From positions 118,184,999 to 118,248,998 of the forward strand of contig JAKGHH010000001.1 in the NCBI GenBank assembly GCA_022828595.1: a stretch of DNA of 64,000 nt. Direction: 5' to 3'. Source of the stretch: Nelumbo lutea (Eukaryota; Streptophyta; Magnoliopsida; Proteales; Nelumbonaceae). Below are positions 34,265 through 47,990 of the stretch, piece by piece (positions within the stretch are counted from its first letter, which is position 1; each line of letters begins with the position of its first letter). Under the pieces are notes generated by a model. That model was not told the DNA's origin. It saw nothing but the letters and a program-made list of their open reading frames with translations, and searched no databases. Position numbers and translations under genes: made by a program.

Positions 34265-34920
34265 TCAGGAGGTCCTCAGCGGCTGGCTGGCTGGCACGTC
34301 AAACTCTAAGGGGTCGGCCCTGTTGGATCTAACTAGGTCGTGGAGCCCCAGGTTACCAACGGGGTGGCTGCCCTGAGGGTGGCCTCCTACCAGACGCCCC
34401 ACCTTGTCCAGCCTCTGCACGAGGTTGTCAAGCCAGTCGAGGACCACTTGAAATTGGTCCATTGTGACCAAGTTCTGGGTGTTCCTGGTGTTTCTTTCCA
34501 TATCAGCTAAAGCTTAGGAGTTAATTATTGAGTTTCTTAGAGTAAATTAAGGGAAGTCTTAGCGACATTCCCACAAACGATGCCAATTGTTGCTGCTTAG
34601 AATGGGTTGAGGGCAACACTATCAATTTGCTTCCGATTTGAGGAGCGGCTGAGTGGTTCGAAGCCTAGAGTGGTCGAGGGTTGGTAGGTTGATCCTACAA
34701 GGAGCAAAGGAGAGATAATGTTAGAGGCCTCGAGTTGATACCTGAGGCAAAGACTTCGACAATCAAGTTAGTGTGGGTGCAATGCAAGGTGGATGAGGCC
34801 TAAGGTGGAAACACTCAAATGAGGCCACGGGGGGAATTGGAGAGTTCTAGGTAGTCTTGAGTCTAGATTCCAGATGTTTACCTTAAGGGGGTTGCTCCCT
34901 ATTTATACTTGAGAACCAAA
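34265..34920 (-). mobile_element. Tat-type LTR end, primer site and gag start, relic
   Basis: Leftward-oriented. The LTR part (about 34920-34588) has a TATA context (AGTATAAATAGGG near 34897) and ends GCAACA. A primer site TTGGCATCGTTTGTGGGAA (34585-34567) follows, then an ATG at 34501 that opens a 78-codon gag leader (NLVTMDQFQVVLDWLDNLVQ). The primer-site form is typical of Tat elements. The rest of the element is missing; the left side runs into (TA)n-rich sequence. Confidence 0.7.
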
Positions 34921-35708
34921 TGTTAACAAGAAAATAAGAACATGATAGCAAAGGAGAACCAAATGTAATAATGTGCCATCTCTTTTGTCGATAGGTTAGG
35001 CATGTCCTTGCAAATAAAAATCTGCCAATAACTAAAGTTGTGTTTGGTATGATTGTTGCTTTTGCTAGAAAATGTTTGGGGTTTATCAATACATATATTT
35101 GATAAAATAGGCCATTGTTTACATAAAAAAAAATGTATTTCTATTTGGTACCATTGCCACTTCTTCATGAAACACCAAATTTGATGTTTCTTTTATAAAT
35201 GTCAACACCAATTCAATGCATACATTTTTTTTAGTGAAAGTGGTTATCTGATGTGATGTGTGACATGGGTGTCAAAGATGTTTTCAATATGTATAATTGG
35301 AACTTTGCAATTATAAGCACTTGATATGAAATTGGGTAGTTCAGTGCTTGTGAAAGTATGGGGGTACTTTAACCCTTATGCTAGTTTGGAAAGAATACAA
35401 ATACAAATATGTACGGTACAAATACATATACGATAATGCAAAATATAAGGTTTTGCGCTCTACAAATTTATATTTATACTCTATCAAAACTAAGCCTTAA
35501 TGGGATTGAATTCAAATTTGAATTTGGACAATGAGATACCGTTTAGAACCCTAATAAGAAATGGGATGTGCTACAATTACATCTCTTATTCAAAATGAAA
35601 CCTCAAATACACTAAATATATGGGGAGTCCTTATTCAAAGGGAAAAGCCAAAGTAATAGACTAATTAAGGAGAACATAGATGTATGCAACCCATAAATAT
35701 GGTGAAGA

Positions 35709-37252
<1,544 letters not shown>

Positions 37253-38539
37253 TTATCTTGAGCTGGATATGGATGAACTTCTAGTTCACTACAGCATTGC
37301 TTTATAGTGATTCGTGGGGTTACTTTTTCTTGTGTTCCAAGCTTCTTTCTTGAAACTTTCTCTGATTGTCAAATTTTCTTTTCAAAGTTTGGTGCGATCG
37401 ACTTTTGACTGTGGGTCTAGTTGATCTTGGAGTATTAAATTTGATGTAAATATAATAGTTGGAAATTGATGTTGATTTTTGACTGTGGATTAGAACAAAT
37501 GGGGGCAGGTTATAATATATTGACGAGATCGAGTTTCTTTACACTGTAATTAGAGTAAGTAAAGGAAGATGCTTACCCAGTCCCTGACATCTGTTGAGGC
37601 AGACGTCTTCCAGGGCAGTTTAATTACATGAGAGGAATAACTAAGACTAGAGAGCGGGAGAGACCTGACAGAGCTAAGTAGGAGAGCTCCCAGGGTAGGA
37701 GCCAGAGAAGTCTTCATTTTTGGTCTTGACCTTTGTTTTGTTTGCAAGCTAGTCAGCTGCAGAGTTTCCTTCATTTCGGGTCTGGACAGTTCCAGGGCAT
37801 TTAATTAATCACCAACAATGAGTCTCCTTAGAATTTAGGGGTGGCCACCAGTTAAGCCTTTCATGAGTTATTTAAGTTCGATTCAATTTTGCTTAAATCA
37901 AATTTTAAGTCGAATTCGAGTCTAATATATAGCATCGTTTACTAATCGAGCCAAGTTCAAGCCTGATAAATCTCAACTCGTGAAACTCACTATCCTGATA
38001 TTAAATAAATAACTTTTATTATATATACATGTAATAAATAATTTTTATAATGGATATGGATATAGATATGGATGACCTTCAACACTATACCCACTTGCTT
38101 TTATGGTGATTCATGGGAGAGTTTTCTTGCTTGGACCCTAGGCTTCTTTATTCACAAACTTTTTCCTTAAGTTTCTATTTTAATGTATGAATTGTTGACA
38201 AAGTCTGTGTAGAAAACTATTCAACCCGGCCAAAGTGTCATGACAGTGAGTCTAGATCTTCCTGTAAAATTTGATGTATAGGTTTTTGAGTTTTTCTATT
38301 GTATAGGTTAGTGCTTATTGTTTGGATAGATTGTAGTTCATAGATAACCGTTTTTCTATTTAAATACCATACCTCAGGTCCTATTTTGCTTTTTTTCTGT
38401 TTTATCAACCATAAGCATGATTTGCTCATTTTAGTCATCACGATTTGCAGGTATTTTAAATTTAGGGGTCAATTCGAGCCGAGCTTTATCAACCATAAGC
38501 CTAATTTGATCATTGTGGTCATCACGATATAGTTGCCAA

Positions 38540-39045
38540 TAGGGGTAGATTCAAGCAAAGCTGAGCTCGGCTCACTGAAGGTTCGAGCTCGAGTTTGATT
38601 CGAGCTAGATACTTGAGTTTGAGCTCGGCTTGGTTCAAAGCTCGCAAGTTCGAGCTTGGTTAGACTCGAGCTTGACTGCAAGTTAATATTTTCTAAAAAA
38701 ATAAAAATTATACATATAATAATATTTATTTTATTTTATATACAAAAATTTAAAAATTATAAAAATTATTTACTATTATAAAATATAAAAATATTATTTA
38801 CATAATAAAACTGATTTATTATATATATATATATTTATTTATTTATATTTATATGTATGTATGTATTATATTAGACTCGATTAGGCTAGTGAGCCTCACA
38901 AGTCGAGCTTTATTGGGCTCGAGTTCGGCTCAATTAGCAAACGAGCCTATATATCAAGCTCGAGTTCAGCTCAAAGCTCGGTTTAAAACAAGCTGAGGTG
39001 AGCTCGAAAAGCTTGTGAGAAGCTCTTGGATCATGGCCACCCCTA
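38540..39045. mobile_element. hAT MITE, duplicate of 33257-33788
   Basis: Same TAGGGGTAGATTC...CCACCCCTA ends and interior as copy 1, with a much shorter TA tract. Its presence at the same place in both units shows that it pre-dates the GSTU duplication. Confidence 0.7.
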
Positions 39046-39469
39046 TTTGCCACTCCACTCGATGTTCCCATAAGGAATCACTTGTATTGATGAGATATGG
39101 CTTTAGACCTAGACTTGTGCCCATTTTAAGTTAGGCTTGGACATAAATTTAGGACTGTGGGTTCTTGTTTGGGCCTAAAATATTGGGTCCAACCTTTTTT
39201 TTTTTTGGATGAACTTAGGCTTTCTCAAAAAAGCCCAGCCTAAGCCTGAGTTTGAGCTTGACTTGATAATATATATTAAATAATAAAAAATATATTTTGT
39301 TTAATAAATATGTATACAATATTTAAAATATTTTTTTATTGAATAAAAAAAGAAGAAAAAAAATATGTTTTCAATTTTCTGATTGGGCTTCGGCCCAAGC
39401 TTCGGACTTTTATATAAGGATTGGGTTCAGCGGTGGTGGTGATGTTCTTGGTCTTGGCGATGATTGCAA

Positions 39470-39780
39470 CACTATGGAAATTCTTCCCCTCTTCGGCTAG
39501 GAGGTCGGGAGGTCTTCGACGGTTGGCTGGCACGTCGGCTACTATCGGACTTTGAGGGGTCGGCCCTGTTGGATCTGACTGGGCCGATGGCCAACGAGTC
39601 CGGAGACACGTGCTCGTCATGGTGCCCCAGGTTACCAACGGGGTGGCTGCCCTAAGGGTAGCCTCCTACCGGACGCCCCACCTCATCTAGCCTCTACGCG
39701 AGGTTGTCAAGCCGGTCGAGGACCACTTGAAATTGGTCCATCATGACCAAGTTCTCAGTGTTCCGGGTGTTTCTTTCCAT
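39470..39780 (-). pseudogene. Tat gag leader relic, copy 2
   Basis: Collinear with 34265-34501, ATG at 39780. It contains an extra GC-rich segment (about 39535-39615) absent in copy 1, so copy 1 probably carries a deletion there. Confidence 0.6.
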
Positions 39781-39841
39781 ATTAGTTGAAGCTTAGGAGT
39801 TAATTCTTGAGTTTCTTAGAGTAAATTAAGGGAAGTCTTAG

Positions 39842-41070
39842 CAATCAGATTGATGTACTTATAGTGGATTTCAAATGTGTTTGAAATTTGGTTTTGCAAA
39901 ATATATTTATATAGAGATATACTTATATATTATGGTTTCAAATTGTTTGCAAAAAGGTTTTAATTCCCGGGATCCATGTGAGTAGAAAGTGTAATATTGT
40001 ACCTTGCAATCGAGGGAGAGGTCCTCTCTTGTTGGGCAATGTTTGATCATTATGGGCTAAGAGGTTAAGTGTAAGGCCATTGAGGATAATACCTGATGGA
40101 CTAATCTTACATCTGCCCACAGTCCTTGGGTTTTCACAAGATGGCTCGACCCAATGACCACTTAGTGTAAGTGTTGGGCCCCTTAAGAGCCCATGGTAAT
40201 GGACTCAGGGGTTCACTGCCCATAATAGTGAATCCGGCCAGGCCTTGTAACAAAGGCTAGGCTAAACCCATGTGGCTGATGTGTAGATCGATGCTAGGGT
40301 CTCATGCCATACAAAGAGAACCAAACCATCCAGCACTTAAAGGGTAAAGTAAGCAATATGACTTAATGGGCCTAAAGCCCATTTCGAACTAGGCTTAAAA
40401 AGTTTAATTAAATTGGGTCATTCTAGGTTTATAATCTGATTGGGATTAGCAATTGGATAAGATAAGTCTTATCAACTTGAGAGTCCAGATCTAATACAAG
40501 ATTTAGATTAGGAAATCTCATTCCTAATCAGATTAGGAAGTTGATCCTAAAAAGATTATAAATATGGGGCGAATTCCACAGAAAATACACAATTCTTTCT
40601 GTAGTCTTTTCGCTCCCTCAACTCTTGGTGCCATCCCAGTTTGATCTCCACCTATTGGAGTGATCAAGAATTGTTCTTATATTGTTTCTTGGTGAATAAA
40701 CAATCAAAAATTGTGCTCACACCACCCTACTCGTTTTTTGGTGAAGAATCCCAGGTTTTTGCTGAAGAACCATTCTTGATAATCCTATCTCAACATATGT
40801 TGTGTTATCTTTAGTGGAAACGGATTTGGCATTCTCTTTGGGCGTGAAAACCTACTTTGGGAGTTCATTTTACTTCGTATCAGGTATATCCCTCACTTTC
40901 CTTTTGGTTTTAGATCTGGTCCGGTTTTGATTCAAGAACGAACCATGAAAATACAGTTTTCTAAATTAGGGAATATGATTCCCGGATGGGAGAGAAAGAA
41001 ATTTTTTGAAATTTTGCCCAACATTCCTGTAGGGTTCGGCCATCCATATGATGGATCTCCCATCCCTTCA
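39842..41070 (+). mobile_element. Third copy of the 1.9-kb solo-LTR family, 5' and internally deleted
   Basis: Ends CATCCCTTCA exactly like 21487-23401 and shares its interior (AATTCCCGGGATCCAT, TAATGGGCCTAAAGCCCATT, TTTGGGCGTGAA). The first 28 or so bases and an internal block of about 500 bp are missing. On the left, the break lies in the Tat primer-site region of duplication copy 2, and about 60 bp present in copy 1 (34565-34625) are gone. Confidence 0.8.
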
Positions 41071-41364
41071 CAATTTGCTTTTGAGCCAAGGAGTGGCTGA
41101 GTGGTTTGAGGCCTAGAGTGGCCGAGGGCTGATAGGCCGGTCCTACGAGGAGCAAAGGAGAGAGAATGTCAGAGGCCCCAGGTTGATACCCGAGGCGGAG
41201 ACTCCGACAATCAAGTTAGTGTGGGTGCAATACAAGGTGGACGAAGCCTGAGATGGGAACACTTAGACGAGGCCACAAGGGGAACTAGAGAGTTCTAAGT
41301 AGTTTTGAGTCTAGATTCCAGATGTTTACCTGGAGAGGGTTGCTCCCTATTTATACTTGAGACC
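41071..41364 (-). mobile_element. Tat LTR fragment, copy 2
   Basis: Matches 34625-34915 (GAGCAAAGGAGAGA, CTCCGACAATCAAGTTAGTG, TTGCTCCCTATTTATACTTG). It resumes the duplicated unit after the inserted LTR relic. Confidence 0.7.
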
Positions 41365-41404
41365 GTCTGGAGGTAGGTGGTCAAATATTATTTCAAACAA
41401 ATTA

Positions 41405-41684
41405 GTGTTGTGGCTCTCTCCTGTGCATCTTTGGGTAGTAATGGATGCTTCGGCCATGTCTCGTCGATGTATTCCAGGATAATCATCAACTCTGCAACTG
41501 GTTTTCCATTGTGAACAAGCATAGGGATCTTCTTGGGAACCGGGTTATACTTCAAAAGCAATTCACTCTTGTTGGACAGATCCTCTTCTATGTATTCATA
41601 CTCTATCTCCTTCGATTTCAGAGCCCAAATGACTCTGTAAAGAAATGGGCTAGGCCAAGCTCCCAACAACTTCACTTCTCCCAT
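41405..41684 (-). pseudogene. GSTU exon-1 fragment
   Basis: A third minus-strand GSTU start, [20 protein letters not shown], keeps catalytic Ser12. The glutathione-site AES is changed to AEL and NPVHKK to NPVPKK. Homology stops near 41405, after AQERAT, before the intron, and there is no exon 2. The 5' flank with the TTGCTTTATAG TATA context continues to about 41750. It is a gene fragment, not a gene. Confidence 0.9.
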
Positions 41685-41756
41685 TTTAAGATATCTTGAG
41701 CTGGATATGGATGGCCTTCTAGTTCACTACAGCATTGCTTTATAGTGAGCTGTATA

Positions 41757-42000
41757 TGGGCTAGGCCAGTCCTACAAGGAGCAAAGGAGAGAGAATGTTA
41801 GAGGCCCTGGCTTGATACCCGAGGCGGAGACTCCGATAGTCAAGTTAGTGTGGGTGCAATACAAGGTGGACGAGGCCAGAGGGGGAATTAGAGAGTTCTA
41901 GGTAGTTTTGAGTCTAGATTCCAGATGTTTACCTTGAGAAGGTTGCTCCCTATTTATACTTGAGTCCGCTTGGAGGTAGGTGGGCTTGGACGGTCAGGAT
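41757..42000 (-). mobile_element. Tat LTR fragment, copy 3
   Basis: Repeats the GAGCAAAGGAGAGAGAATGT, CTCCGATAGTCAAGTTAG and CCCTATTTATACTTGAG strings of 34700-34910 and 41140-41365. It lies directly upstream of the exon-1 fragment, so the third partial unit ended in the same LTR. Confidence 0.65.
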
Positions 42001-42361
42001 GTAGTCCTTTCCTAAGGAGCGTATCCATCCAAGGCCGCCGCATGCAGCCGTGCCATTGGTTCCAGATCGCACGTTTGGAAAGACAATGATCTCTCTGCCT
42101 CCACCTCCCAGTTCCATCCGAAGCATTGATGTGGGTAGGGAAATGGTGTCACAATCAGCCAAGGCAATGGGTGACGGAGTTTGGAAAGAAAAACATTAGT
42201 TATTCATAAATAACTGAAGCACAAATCAAAAAAGAGAGAGAAGCAGTATTGGTCCATGATGAACAAATTTAAATCCTTTAGAACCTTAAAAGAGGAAATG
42301 AGGAAGATATAACAAGTAGTAAGGGAAAAAAGGCTAAACCCTTTGTGCCTCCCGTGTGCTT

Positions 42362-42664
42362 TTATGACATAGTATAGATTGGAAAACAGCAGCTAGTTAA
42401 GAACTGGGGTGAAGTAGGCATCGTCATGTCTCTCCGAGCTGTACTCCCCAGCCCAGCCCCTGTTACACATCGAACTGTAATCATCTTGTTCTGAGGGAAT
42501 GGCAGATCTCGAAATTTGTAGTCCTTACACAATCCGATACAACATGTATCCACAGACTCCTCATCTTGAATAACAATGTAACCCGAATTGGGTCTTTGTG
42601 GTGGAGGCAGAGAGAGGGAACTGGGAGGCTGCTGTATAGTGAAAGATGCCTTGTTCACATACAT
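42362..42664 (-). pseudogene. DUF1262-like first-exon fragment
   Basis: From ATG 42664 the frame reads MYVNKASF, then PPSSLSLPPPQRPNSGYIVI and QDEESVDTCCIGLCKDYKF, then RDLPFPQNKMITVR. This matches my recollection of the start of plant DUF1262 proteins (MYVTRPLS..., SLPPPEGPNSGYLVIQDEE, CCFGLCK, LPFPQNKNLTVRY). The family has no known biochemical role. The conserved continuation after TVR is not found, and the frame ends after 42365 in unrelated residues. It is most likely a gene fragment. The upstream ATG at 42805 is open but not family-like. Confidence 0.6.
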
Positions 42665-43049
42665 TATGTTTTCAATCCAATGATCTCCTTCTAACCTTTT
42701 CGGAATTGTCTCATTAAGTAGATGATAAGGCAATCTGATTAAGTGAATGATGGAAATTTTGACAAGTAACCCATTAGCTTCTAGCCAACGTTGGTGTCTC
42801 TGCAACTACGAAACTCAGATCATTCACCTGCAAGCAATGAAATACAGAGGAAATCGGGAAGAAGAAAGGGGAAAGGGAAGAAGAGAGATCGGGAGAAAGA
42901 GGGAAAGGACTTGGAAGTCGTTGACGCTACAACTATTGTTGTTCGTGTATCATGAGGTTGGGGAAGATGAACAGTCTTTTTCTCCGAATAATTATTACAA
43001 AGTTAATATAAGGATTAAAAAATATCGAAACAGCAGATTTCAATAAAAG

Positions 43050-43800
43050 GCTAACGAAAAGGGGTCTTAATCGCAAAATAAAATATAGGGGGTCCTTATC
43101 ACAGACCCTATAATACAGGAGGTCTTTATAATTTACCCTATAAAAAATAACACCAAAAAATTTCTGCTTGGCTGAGATAGAGATAGAAAGATTGATCTAG
43201 CAGAAGATCCGTACGGGTAAAGATCAACAAATTCAATTAGGTTTAACTTGTAATTTGATTTGAACTTCAATGGGCTACACATGCCCAATTAACATCACAA
43301 AAAATAATCGGACATCTTTAAGTTTCTGGCAATCATAATTACCTTTCCAGAGTTTTACTTTAATAAAAACCTCCCCTCTAATTTCACAAAAGCCTGTGTT
43401 ACCTCCCTTCTATCTTTATAACGAAAACTTCAAAGTTATAAAATTACTCTTGCAATTTATTGAAGTATCTTTTAATATAATTCAAAATGTCAGATTTATC
43501 CTTTAGACTTCGTTAGACTTAACGTTTTTTTTTAGAGGAAAATTAATTTATTCTTTTCAATTTTATTTGGGAGATTTTTTAATTAAAAAAATCTTTTTAG
43601 AATATTTTAATAAAGTTTTATATAAATTAAAAGATATAAGAGTAAAATAGCTGTTTTTGAAAAACTAATGGATTTGGCTAACATTTTTGGTGCAAGACAA
43701 CAATAAAAGCGAGGTAACTGCTGGTTTTTCAACAAGAACCTCAGGGGTGATTGTCAGAAATCTCAGGGAGGTATACCCAAAATCATAAAGGAGAGGGGTT
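43050..43800. other. Intergenic, MITE-like; no gene
   Basis: Contains AAAACCTCCCCTCTAATTTC near 43370 and, inverted, CTCAGGGAGGTATACCC near 43765. Similar AAACCTCCC strings recur at 63475-63580. This suggests a short non-coding transposon, but ends are unclear. Confidence 0.35.
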
Positions 43801-43834
43801 ATTGGGATTTGAGTGCCTGACATTTCAGGCTCGC

Positions 43835-43870
43835 CACGTGGTAACCAATTTAGCCACCTCAGACCACGTG
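43835..43870 (+). promoter_or_regulatory. Two G-box (CACGTG) motifs upstream of GSTU gene
   Basis: CACGTG at 43835-43840 and 43865-43870, about 195-225 bp before the ATG at 44062, with a TGACG motif at 43936-43940. Such bZIP sites are frequent in stress-responsive GST promoters. The regulation itself is inferred. Confidence 0.4.
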
Positions 43871-44061
43871 TAATTCAATTCCCATGAGGATGCCTGCTGT
43901 ACATGCAAATGTTCGCAGCAGATCCCGAGTGGCTTTGACGCCTGAACAAGTGGCTTCCCAACAAAAGCTGAACTCCATTCAAATAGCCAAATCTTTGATG
44001 TTTGATCAACATCAATGAGCATGACAGGGTAGAAGAACCTCCATATCGATCAGATCCGAGA

Positions 44062-44842
44062 ATGGAACAAGTGAAGCTATTTGGAGCTTTTCCAAGCCCA
44101 TACGTTTACAGAGTAATCTGGGCTCTGAAACTCAAGGGTGTGAAACATGAGTACATAGAAGAGGATCTCTCCAACAAGAGTGCTTTGGTCTTGGAGTACA
44201 ACCCAGTTCACAAGAAGGTTCCCGTTCTCGTTCATGGTGGAAAGCCAATTGCAGAGTCCACCGTTATCCTCGAATACATCGAAGAAACATGGCCGAGTAA
44301 CCCTCTGCTGCTTCCACAAGATCCTTATGAGAGAGCCCAAGCTCGGTTCTGGATCAAATTTGGAGAAGACAAGGTAAATCACTTTTTACTTATTGCGCAC
44401 AGACACTCGTAGCCCGGATGTTTGATTTAAAAACTTTGAAACGATCCTCTGTTTGCGTTTTCTGAAGTTTTTGGTTTTGGTCACGAAGGGAGCAACCTTC
44501 ATTGCAGTGTTTTGGTCTGTTGGGGAACAACAGGAGAAGGCATTCAGAGAGGCCTCGGAAGTGTTGAGAACCATTGAAGAGCGTGCTCTTGGAGAGAAGA
44601 AGTTCTTCTGTGGAGATAGAATTGGAATGGTGGATATAGCATTCGGGTGGATTGCTCTCTGGATGGAAGTGATGGAAGAGCTCAAAGGGGTGAAGTTGAT
44701 GGAACCCCATGCGTTTCCTCGCCTGCATGCATGGATGGAGAATTTTAAGGGGATCCCTGAAATCAGAGACAACCTTCCTGATCGCCATAGAATGTTGGTC
44801 CATTTGAAACGTAGAATGGAGATGGTGGCCAAATCGCAGTAA
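44062..44842 (+). CDS. Tau-class glutathione S-transferase, two exons
   Basis: Exon 1 is 44062-44373 (104 codons), the intron 44374-44488 (115 bp, GT...AG) and exon 2 44489-44842, giving 221 residues. Ser12 lies in [14 protein letters not shown] and Glu65-Ser66 in [16 protein letters not shown]. The C-domain has [20 protein letters not shown] and ends MEMVAKSQ. The ATG chosen aligns with MEQVKLFG in the paralogues; an in-frame ATG at 44002 would add 20 unrelated residues. The acceptor context is CACGAAG where the two other plus-strand genes have CATGTAG, so the AG is kept but the site is weaker. No TATA box is obvious, unlike the copy at 62136. Confidence 0.9.
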
Positions 44843-46020
44843 TGAAAAAACTAGATTCTTGGGTGGTCTTTGGTCTTTTGTGGTTGGAATATATTATATA
44901 TGTAATATATTTTAGATATTATATATATATATATATAGGCATTCGGCCTTTGTTTTTTAAGACTTAATTTTTTTTAGAGAATCATTCACAAAATCGATCC
45001 AAACCGATTCAATAACAAGAAGGTGAAAGAGAGATCTTGTATGTATGTAGGGTGAAACCGGCTAAGCTGTTGGCTGGTTGATTCATCGTTGGTCCAGTTT
45101 TCTTCCCCTGAACTGATCACTTGAAACAAAAAACTGCTGATTCAGTCCACAATCTTGTGACCCAACTAGTTGATCTATTGAACCATTTAACCCAAAGTCC
45201 CAATAAATGGCTTACCTTTTTTTTTATTTTTCAGTTTAATTATTTGGGAGGTATTTTATGTTTACACGAAACCCCCCTAATCCTTTGTGTACAGATATAA
45301 GACCAATTTGCCACCCCCAAATACCCGTGATCTCCTCATATATATCCTAGTAAATATATGAAAGTGACAATTGATTCAACCAGTAAAATATTTTGATTGT
45401 ATTGGTTCTCGCACAAATGGGATTGAATCAATGAAAACGAGACTCCCTAAAATTTTCGCTTCATCAGAAAGGAGTCACACATGAAAAGGGGTTTGGTTAT
45501 TTCGATTCCGATTGTTTGGTTGGGCAGAATCGGAATTCTATTCTCATTTTTTTTTTAATGAAATTCATTACAAAGAATCGTTCCGATTCTAACTATGAAC
45601 CAAACGGACTCTAAGTTCTTTTGTATTAAAAAAATGATTGTGGCTGAGAGGGCGACTAACCAAATAACCAAATAGTGCAATAGGAACTGGTAAGGAAATG
45701 AGAATTATAGGGTCACCTCCGGGTGAGTCACCTGTGATCTGACGTGGCCAAATGCTTGAATTTATGACTAATGACAGATCACACCACCTGTAAAATTTGG
45801 GTTTTAACTATATGTCATTTATATATCATCCAAAAGCAAATAAGCCGATTTTTATAATATTTCAATAGATACAATTTTTTGGGTTACACGTGGTTAATTA
45901 ATAGGATAAAAATACTATTTAAAATTCACCAAAACTTTTTTACATTTCTTTTAAATTCATCATAACTTTTATTAATAAATAATAATCATGGTGATCTTTG
46001 AGGTTTAGAAAATTTAGTGA
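44843..46020. other. Intergenic; no gene
   Basis: 3' flank of the GSTU gene with a short (TA)n run near 44918. A likely short MITE is seen at about 45490-45610 (GGTTTGGTTATTTCGATTCC on the left; GATTCTAACTATGAACCAAA on the right). Confidence 0.4.
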
Positions 46021-46353
46021 TTGTTTGGTATCAATGGCGTTTATAAAATAAATGTTTGGTATAATTTTGCCTTGAAAAAAATGAGACAAAATCTGTTTTA
46101 AATATTTTGTACGATTTTTTTTAAGCGCTATTAAATATTATTAGGCATCATATAAGCGTTTTTCAGCACAATAACATTACTAGGCATCATATAAGCCAAA
46201 CAGTAAAAATAAAAGGTCTTGAAAATGAAACATCAGATTTGATATTTTTTTGATAAACGGCTCACAATTTTCAAGAAAGCCATTTATCTGATAAACAAAT
46301 CAACCAATAACTTTTTTGTTGCTCCGAAAAACTACATGGATACCAAACACCAT
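46021..46353. mobile_element. hAT MITE, 333 bp, TSD TTTAGTGA
   Basis: Terminal repeats TTGTTTGGTATCAATGG and, reverse-complemented at the right, ATGGTGTTTGGTATCCATG. Perfect 8-bp target duplication TTTAGTGA at 46013-46020 and 46354-46361. Confidence 0.8.
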
Positions 46354-46419
46354 TTTAGTGAATGGTCATTAGGAAATGGAATCTACTCGTGCGAGTAGGT
46401 CGCACGTGCAAGCACCCAT

Positions 46420-47005
46420 TTCCAGTAATTAATTATAATAATTCATTACTAATTAATTATTAATTAATAATAATAATTAATTAATTACTAACTAATAATA
46501 ATAATTATTAATTAATTACAGTAATTAATAGTGTAGTAACATGAATCCATTTCTAGTAATTAATTAATAATTAATTATTATTGTATTAATAATTACTGAT
46601 TATTACAATAATTTAATAAATATATAATTAGTGATTATAATTAATAATTACTGTTATTATAAATATTATTAATAAATAGATATTTATTTAAATCTTACTT
46701 TAAATTAAAATTATAAATACTGTTAATAAATATAGTAATTACTGTTATATTCAAAATAATTAAAAATGTTATTAAAAGTATTATTATTGAGTATTTAATA
46801 AAATATTATAACTAGTGACTATTACTAATAAATACCATTAATTTAATTTAATTTTTGTATTTATTAATTTAATGAATATTGTTAATAAATCCTATTCATA
46901 AATTTAATAATTATTGTTATATTAAAAACAACTAAATAATATTATTAAAACTATCATTAATGACTATTTAATTAAATAGTATAGTTACTTACTATTATTG
47001 ATAAA
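46420..47005. repeat. Low-complexity AT repeat (TAATTA/AATAAT)
   Basis: Nearly pure A/T with recurring TAATTAATTA and AATAATAATA patterns. No gene. Confidence 0.8.
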
Positions 47006-47009
47006 TGTT

Positions 47010-47820
47010 GTTAATAACGTTCTGACAACCGACAGTTCGACCGTTTAGTTCAAAAAGATGGTCCGTTCTGATAACAAAAATTACAAGTAAAAAATTACGG
47101 AACCATTCTAGCCACCGGTTTTCAGGTTGACGGTTTGATCATCCGGTTTGAACAGATAATATGTTCTGACAACAAAAACTATAGGCAAAAAATTGAGTGT
47201 GAGGTCCATTGAGCAGTATCATATATGTTATGTCATTCGAGCGTGTGACTCATACGACCTAAAAATAGTCAGTTTTCGGGTCGATGATTCAACCGTTCGG
47301 TTCGAACAAATGACCCATTTTAACAATAAAAATTAAAAAAAAATAAAAAACAACTGAAACCATTGAACGGGTCAATTGGTTGATGGCTCAACCATTCATG
47401 TCAATGGGTCATTGACCGATTCAATGGTTTTTGGCCAGGGACTAGGATTGGGGTAAAACGAAATTGGTTGCTTAGATAGTTTTCAATTAAAAAAAATAAA
47501 ATAAACGATCCATTCTGACAACAAAAATTACATGCAAAATATTGAGTGTGTGAGGTCCATTAAGCATTATCATATGTGTTATGTCATTGGAGTGTGACTT
47601 ATACAACCTGAAAACAGAAGGTCCATTAAGCATTACACGTGTTATGTCATTAGAGCGTGTGACTTATACAACATGAAAACGGAACCATTCCGACCACCAG
47701 TTTTCGGGTCAATGGTTTGACTACTTAGTTCAATGGGTCATTGACCGATTTAACAATTTTTGGCTAAGGATCGGATCAATGGGTTGACAGATCGACGGTT
47801 TCATTCTAGCCCCTTCCAAG
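47010..47820. repeat. Diverged tandem repeat related to hAT MITE interior
   Basis: Strings such as TCCGTTCTGACAACAAAAATT, GAGTGTGAGGTCCATT, TATGTCATTGGAGTGTGA and ACGGTTCGACC recur several times at irregular 150-400 bp spacing. It resembles the interior of the elements at 26930-27404 and 48379-48651. Probably several nested or tandem MITE copies. Confidence 0.5.
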
Positions 47821-47990
47821 CAGGGCCCCTCTGCTAGTTCATCTTATTAAAACATATATTTTAATTATATATGGGTTGCAGCTGGGTTAAAGGTAATTTT
47901 ATAACAAAAAAAAATAATTAATAAACACAAATGGTCATGCAAAGAGTTCAGCTTTTGTCAGGGCAATGCCCAAAAAGACTGGTGGGACGG

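Noticed and set aside
34640..34665. tRNA-like A box (GGCTGAGTGGTT), possible tRNA or SINE
   Set aside because: No B box at a suitable distance, no cloverleaf, and the segment is part of a Tat LTR that recurs at 41090.
41950..42162. Possible second exon of the DUF1262-like fragment
   Set aside because: The frame shows no DUF1262 blocks and partly overlaps the upstream continuation of a Tat LTR.
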